A DNA stretch of 64,000 bases from Oscheius dolichura (taxonomy: Eukaryota; Nematoda; Chromadorea; Rhabditida; Rhabditidae). The translations under genes were made by a program, and so were the position numbers. The first letter of the stretch is position 1, and every line of letters begins with the position of its first letter. The notes beneath the pieces were generated by a model. That model was not told where the DNA came from, ran no database searches, and worked only from the letters and a program-made list of their open reading frames with translations. The stretch lies in NCBI GenBank assembly GCA_932521035.1, contig OW051494.1:3644001-3708000 (forward strand), read 5' to 3'. Shown in pieces: positions 59,155-64,000 of the stretch.

Positions 59155-61731
59155 ATGCGCAGTTTGGCGTCATTCCAGTCGAAAGCCTTTCGTTTATATG
59201 TTGTTATCGTACATATATTTTTAATTATTTTAAAGCATCGGGTGTTTTGTTCGAATATGAAAAAATATTCTTTCGACATCCATCTTTGAGGTAATCCTGG
59301 AGTCGCTTTCAAATTTGCATTTCCTTGTTTATGTGGGCTCCATTCCAGTATTTATCTATGTCTTACTACAAATATTAAGACGACAAAAGTAAGTTTTCAC
59401 ATTTATGGGATGCCTACACGCTTTTACAGATCACTAAACACTGTAGCCTTTTTCCATCCGTATTGCAATGCTGGTGGTGGAGGCGAACGAGTTCTGTGGT
59501 GTGCAATACGTTTCATGCAAAAAAAGTAAACTCTTTACATATTTATCTCTAGATTTAGATGGCCCGATTACAAATATTACGTGTATTCTGGTGACTCAAA
59601 TGCATCTAAAGAGCAGATACTCATGAAAGCTAAACATTGCTTTGGTATTGAAGTTGACCCATCAAAATTAGAGTTTGTATTTCTTAGGTGAGATTTTAAA
59701 GTAACTTTATTACCTTAGCATACAGATATCGAGGTATTCTAGAGGGAAACTTTTATCTCTTCCGAACTCTTTTCGGTCAAATACTCGCTGGATCATTGCT
59801 TGGATTAGAAGCCTATTGGAGATTTAAACCAGAAATTTTCATCGATACAATGGGATGTCCACTTACAATGCCTATATTCAAATGGTTAGCCGGCTCCTCA
59901 GTTGCTGCATACGTTCATTATCCAACCATTTCTTGTGGTAGGTCTTAATCTTTAACGAAGTGTTTTGTTTATAGACATGATTGATCTCGTTGAGCGGCGA
60001 GAGTCAACTTACAACAATTCGGAGCTGATAGCAAATTCACAAATTCTCAGTGGGACAAAACTTTATTACTACAGTAAGTACATTTTTGCCCATTTGTATA
60101 ATGTATCTATTTTTTACTTAAACTGTTTAGAGTTACTTGCTTTCTTATATGGTGTTTCCGGAAGAACAGCGGATGTTGTAATGGTTAATAGCAGGTAAAC
60201 TGTCACGTTTCTAAATTTATGTTTATAGTTGGACTAAGCAGCATATAGCAAGCATGTGGAAGAGAAACGATGTCAAAAAAGTATTTCCGCCGTGTGACGT
60301 GAAGAATTTTACAAACATTGAACAGTTAGCCGAGGAAATGTAAGTCTCGAATTAGTAACGAGGCTTTTGCCCAACTATGCGGAATATATGTTAAAGTCTA
60401 AAATAATACAGCTCTCATGGATTTCAAACAGTTGTTGCAGGAAATTATATTCAGGTTTGCTGAAGATGATGTCGTTCGGATACTGTCCATTGGTCAAATT
60501 AGGCCCGAAAAAAACCATAGACTGCAGTTAGACGTGGTTCGGCAACTTAAACAAATACTGGCCAGCAAGGGAAAACCTTACAAGGTAAGTCAGGCCGAAA
60601 AATTGCGGTGTATAAATAGTTAACAACACGATTAAGTTTAAAAAATCATTTGCTCCACTCTCCAAACGCAAAAGTCCCATTTGCCTTCCATAAGCTTATC
60701 TTGGAAAACAGGTTTTTGCGTGGCTTAGAAATCCTCGCTCCAACAGCTAGACGTAGCCCGCATATGCTTTTTGGTCAGCAATGAGTTCATGTTTACTGCT
60801 CCATGACACGTTCCCCCAGCCTTATAAAACTGCTCTATTATTAAATTCTAGAGAGTAGTCTACATAGTATCGTTTGATGAAATCATCGTCTTCTTTTATT
60901 TGTCGTAGTGTTATTGTGAAGCGGTTAAAAATAGCTTCGCCCATGTATTTTCTCGTTAGGCTGAGTATTTGTCTCATTAGGATCACTGAAGAGCGCGAGC
61001 AACGTATTCCAATATGAAGTGTACTTTGAAAATAAAATTCGCAAGTTTATTGTATTGATCAGAATAGTATTGCACACATTGGGGCACAACTATCTGAAAT
61101 CATTTCAGGTAGAATTAACCATTGTCGGCGGTTGTCGTGGGGAAGAAGACAATTTACGTGTGAATAGCTTACAGGTTTTCTCACAATTTATAAATATTAT
61201 CAAATACAACTATTTTAGGAATATGCTAGTAAACTTCAAATTGACGATAATTTAAGATGGATGCTTAATATACCCTTTGACGAACTTCTTCAACTACTAT
61301 CTGTGAGTGATATAGATATTTTTTTTTATAAAGTAAGCTTTATCCAGTAAATAATTTACAGGAGTCTCTTGTATCACTTCATACAATGTGGAATGAACAT
61401 TTTGGAATTTCAGTTGTCGAAGGAATGGCTGCAGGAACTATTATGCTTGCCCACAATTCGGGTTCGATACTTTTTTTTTCTATTTACATTTTTATTAATT
61501 TTAGGTGGACCAAAAATGGATATAGTTGTATCGCCAGATGACCATAAAGTGGGATTTTTAGCTGTCACCTCCAAGGAATTCGCCGAAGAGATAATGGAAA
61601 TTATATCGTTACCTCGAGGAAGTCGGGATGATATAAGAAAAGCTGCACGAGGGTCGATGGCCAGGTTTTCAGAAGAGGAATTCGAACGAAGTTGGTTCGA
61701 CGCCGTAAAAGGAATTGTCGCCCTTGAGTGA
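59155..61731 (+). CDS. ALG11: GDP-Man:Man3GlcNAc2-PP-dolichol alpha-1,2-mannosyltransferase
   Basis: Adds the fourth and fifth mannoses to the lipid-linked oligosaccharide on the cytosolic ER face. N-terminal anchor [20 protein letters not shown], then [60 protein letters not shown] motif, [97 protein letters not shown]. About thirteen introns, one of ~500 nt (60592-61107). No Met opens the anchor exon. The proposed start [18 protein letters not shown] at 59155, joined by an 84 nt intron, is tentative. Confidence 0.85.
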
Positions 61732-62065
61732 GGTACGTTTAGAGCACTGCATAATTGTGTGGATGTACATTTCAGAAATTTGCCTTTGTTGAAGTTTAGA
61801 CCGGTTGTTATGTATTACACACGGTCAGGGTCTTTCGTAATTTTAAAATCAAGAGTGGCAAGCATACCCCAGCCGCACTTTATGGGCTTCTTACTACCAA
61901 TACGTGTTTTCGTTTATATCTGTGATAATAGTAGATAATAGTAATATAAAATGAATTTTCTATTATTTGCTTTATTTTATGGTCGATTATGGTCGTATTT
62001 AACCATTTGTATTTTTATCATTAGAGAACTAACTTATTTTTATAATTTTTTAGGTCGGTTTGAAA

Positions 62066-62842
62066 ATGAAGCTCTACAGCGTAATGGTATTTTACAAAAA
62101 CAACAATGAGGTAAAACCCTTCAAGTCAGCCTTCGACCTTTCATCGTTTAGTTTTTTCCAGAGAGGATCTGTTCAGGTATTTCAGACTTTTCTATGTAAT
62201 ATGTTTTTCTCAGGAATTTATGCAGTTTACTGGTAAATTGCTTGTAGAGCGGTCTGGAACAGGATCCCGTAGTACTGTCCAAGAAAATGAGTACTATTGT
62301 CATTGCTATGTGCGAGCTGATGGCTTAGCGGGTGTTTGTGTCACAGATGGAGAATATCAAGTTAGTTTTACTAAGAGGGCTTGCTGTTGACTACATTCCT
62401 AGCTTGATTTAATTGTGAGTTATAGACGCGAGTTGCCATGTCATTTTTGACGCGTGTCCTCGATGATTTCTCTTCAAAGGTACACTCTGTCCAATGGGTA
62501 CCCATGAAAATTATAACGCCAATGTTATTACTTAGGCTCAAATTCAAAAGGACGCCGACTGTACCTACACTGGACTACAACCGATGCTAGCAAGATGGCA
62601 GAATCCGAGAGAAGCGGATCCCATGACTCGTGTCCAGGTATTCCTTCAAAGTTGTTTGTAAAATCTTATGCTAGGAAGAAGTTGAAGAGACGAAGATAGT
62701 TATGCACAACACCATTCAGTCTGTTCTGGATCGTGGAGAAAAGTTGGACGATTTGGTGAAAAAAAGTGAAACGCTTTCCGATCAATCGAAAATGTTTTAC
62801 ACGCAAGCGCGAAAAATGAACAAGTGCTGCCAATATGTTTAA
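62066..62842 (+). CDS. YKT6: R-SNARE YKT6 (longin domain, lipidated)
   Basis: Membrane-fusion SNARE of ER-Golgi, endosome and autophagosome traffic. Start [20 protein letters not shown] follows tttttag|gtcggtttgaaa. Longin domain: [46 protein letters not shown] motif: [20 protein letters not shown] (the zero-layer Arg in DRGE), [20 protein letters not shown]-terminus KCCQYV: paired Cys for palmitoylation and farnesylation, though a CaaX ending in Val is unusual. Four or five short introns. About 200 residues, full length. Confidence 0.93.
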
Positions 62843-63168
62843 AAGAACGGAATTACAAATAAGTATGTTCATTTCTTCCCAGAATATAAAACACATTCCC
62901 TAATGTCGTTGTTTTCTTTCGCATTCGTATGATGTCTTCGGTCATTTTGACATATATGTATACTTGGTTGCTAACGTCAGAATGTCTGTTTTCATGTTTG
63001 TATGCTTGTCAAATAAATAAATGTTTAATATCTGTAGTTTTTGTCTATATAAGAACAGCAAGATAAACTGCCCAGTGCTAGACTTTTGAAATAATTCATT
63101 ATGTAAAGGATCAGCCTGCGTTTTCTTTTGTTTCTTTTTCAATTTTTCATGTTTTTATTGAGTATAAA

Positions 63169-63378
63169 ATGTTTATTAGTTCGGTTATGGTTGTTAGAAA
63201 GAAGAAAAATTGGGTATCACACGGTAAGATAACAAAATTAACGAAAAAATTCATTTTCAGCTGGGAAATTCGGATTCTTCTTGGTTTTTCCTTATTTCTT
63301 CTTGCTCTGATACGTTCGAATGCCATAGGTCCCTTCTTTAGTAATGCTCTACATGAGGAGCAGCAGTACGTCCGTTAG
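63169..63378 (+). CDS. Possible small single-pass membrane protein
   Basis: Unspliced 69-codon frame: basic N-terminus (MVVRKKKNWVSHGKITK) and a TM helix ILLGFSLFLLALIRSNAIG, then a polar tail EEQQYVR. A plausible 37 nt intron (gtaaga...ttttcag) overlaps it and would change the frame, so expression as read is uncertain. Confidence 0.3.
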   Translation: MFISSVMVVRKKKNWVSHGKITKLTKKFIFSWEIRILLGFSLFLLALIRSNAIGPFFSNALHEEQQYVR

Positions 63379-63598
63379 GAAGGTGTATCAGGCGGCGAAG
63401 TATCAAGATGTGAACTAATCGTTAGCAAATCGATCCTCCGAGAGTCCTTTGAGTATCATATAGCAGAAGCATAGGTAAAAATATAAGAAAACAGCCAAAA
63501 AACCGTGTTACAAGCAAAAAGTAAAACAAAAAACCTAGCGCGGGCGTGAATTATTTAAAGGACTAGGAAAAGGTCCCGTAGCCGGAAAACCAGAGATT

Positions 63599-63615
63599 GG
63601 AAACGGACTATAGTT
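63599..63615. repeat. Solo copy of the 31.1-kb inverted-repeat terminus
   Basis: ggaaacggactatagtt matches (one mismatch) the reverse complement of actatagtcggtttcc at 31114-31129. It marks a dispersed repeat. Confidence 0.45.
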
Positions 63616-63717
63616 ATTTATTTTATATGTGGTTGCTCTTCTACGCGCTTATTTTCCCAATAATACGTTTTTCTATATTTATTCTGATAGCTTTTCTAGT
63701 TATTTAGGAAACTGTAG

Positions 63718-64000
63718 ATGTCAGTGAGTTCTTTGAGCTCCCTCGACGGTGAAGACCGTCGAAGACAGCGAACTATTAATATCAGTAGCGAAGATAGTGA
63801 CCAGTAAGTGACCTAAAAGGAAACTAGCTTAGAATTTCAATTTCTTTAGTTGCGTTTTAAAGCTAAACGTTTGCAGAGAACATTCTGAAGCCCCGATCAG
63901 TTCCGATCCTGAATATTCTAATGATTTATGGGAAGTGGAAAAGATTCGCGGGCATTGGGTTAGTCTCTTATTGTTGTTTATTTCAACCAACTATATAGCC
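63718..64000 (+). CDS. Chromodomain-like protein, 5' end only (runs off window)
   Basis: ATG 63718 (MSVSSLSSLDGEDRRRQRTI) begins an acidic/Ser N-terminus. An intron at about 63804-63875 joins SSEDSDQ to EHSEAPISSDPEYSNDLWEV. The last exon in view ends WEVEKIRGHW with donor gttagt. The E-V-E-K-I pattern with an aromatic in front matches the first strand of a chromodomain (methyl-lysine reader), but the rest lies outside the window. Confidence 0.45.

Overview
This is nuclear DNA from a nematode, carrying compact multi-exon genes. The evidence is an MSP-domain protein, a nematode-type serpentine receptor, tiny GT..AG introns (mostly 28-45 nt), and start codons lying just behind T-rich YAG acceptors with no upstream exon, which is typical of spliced-leader trans-splicing. 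I cannot name the species. Very short introns and compact spacing would suit a clade I (Dorylaimia) or another small-genome nematode, but that is inference. Exon boundaries below were worked out by hand from reading frames, splice sites and family knowledge, without transcript data; coordinates run from start codon to stop codon and include introns.

Layout. 0.2-2.4 kb (GC-rich): an acid lipase and a LIM-domain gene whose reading frame contains a TAA. 2.6-8.1 kb (AT-rich): a C2H2-like gene (-), an unrecognised gene (+) and a HORMA-domain meiotic axis protein (+). 8.2-10.1 kb: a repeat field with a tRNA-like sequence, two decayed relatives and two foldback elements. 10.2-19.2 kb (GC-rich): a four-TM protein (+), a secreted Cys-rich protein (-), a possible two-gene operon of an unknown protein plus a serpentine receptor (-), a small secreted helical protein (-) and an ABCG transporter (+).

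19.3-27.7 kb (GC-rich): the most unusual part, three tandem paralogues of a secreted Cys-rich family. They share a module of the form YC-(Y/F)-(Y/F)C...FC-(Y/F)-C, and the number of modules differs between copies (one, one and four). A decayed 3' fragment of the family lies between the second and third genes. 27.8-30.9 kb: omega-class GST and CDK5 (both -).

30.9-64 kb (mostly AT-rich): housekeeping genes. These are ADP/ATP carrier (-), ABCF2 (+) with a complete MSP-domain membrane-anchored gene nested in one intron, copper ATPase ATP7 (+), type I diacylglycerol kinase (-, a GC-rich island), ASCC2 (-), DHX37 (-), PRMT1 (+), MED17 (+), ALG11 (+), YKT6 (+), a small membrane ORF and the 5' end of a chromodomain-like gene running off the window.

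Working together: most genes are unrelated in pathway. Notable pairings are divergent promoters (C2H2/unknown, ADP/ATP carrier/ABCF2, DHX37/PRMT1) and the sharp gene-by-gene alternation of base composition, in which secreted, sensory and signalling genes are GC-rich and core-machinery genes are AT-rich.
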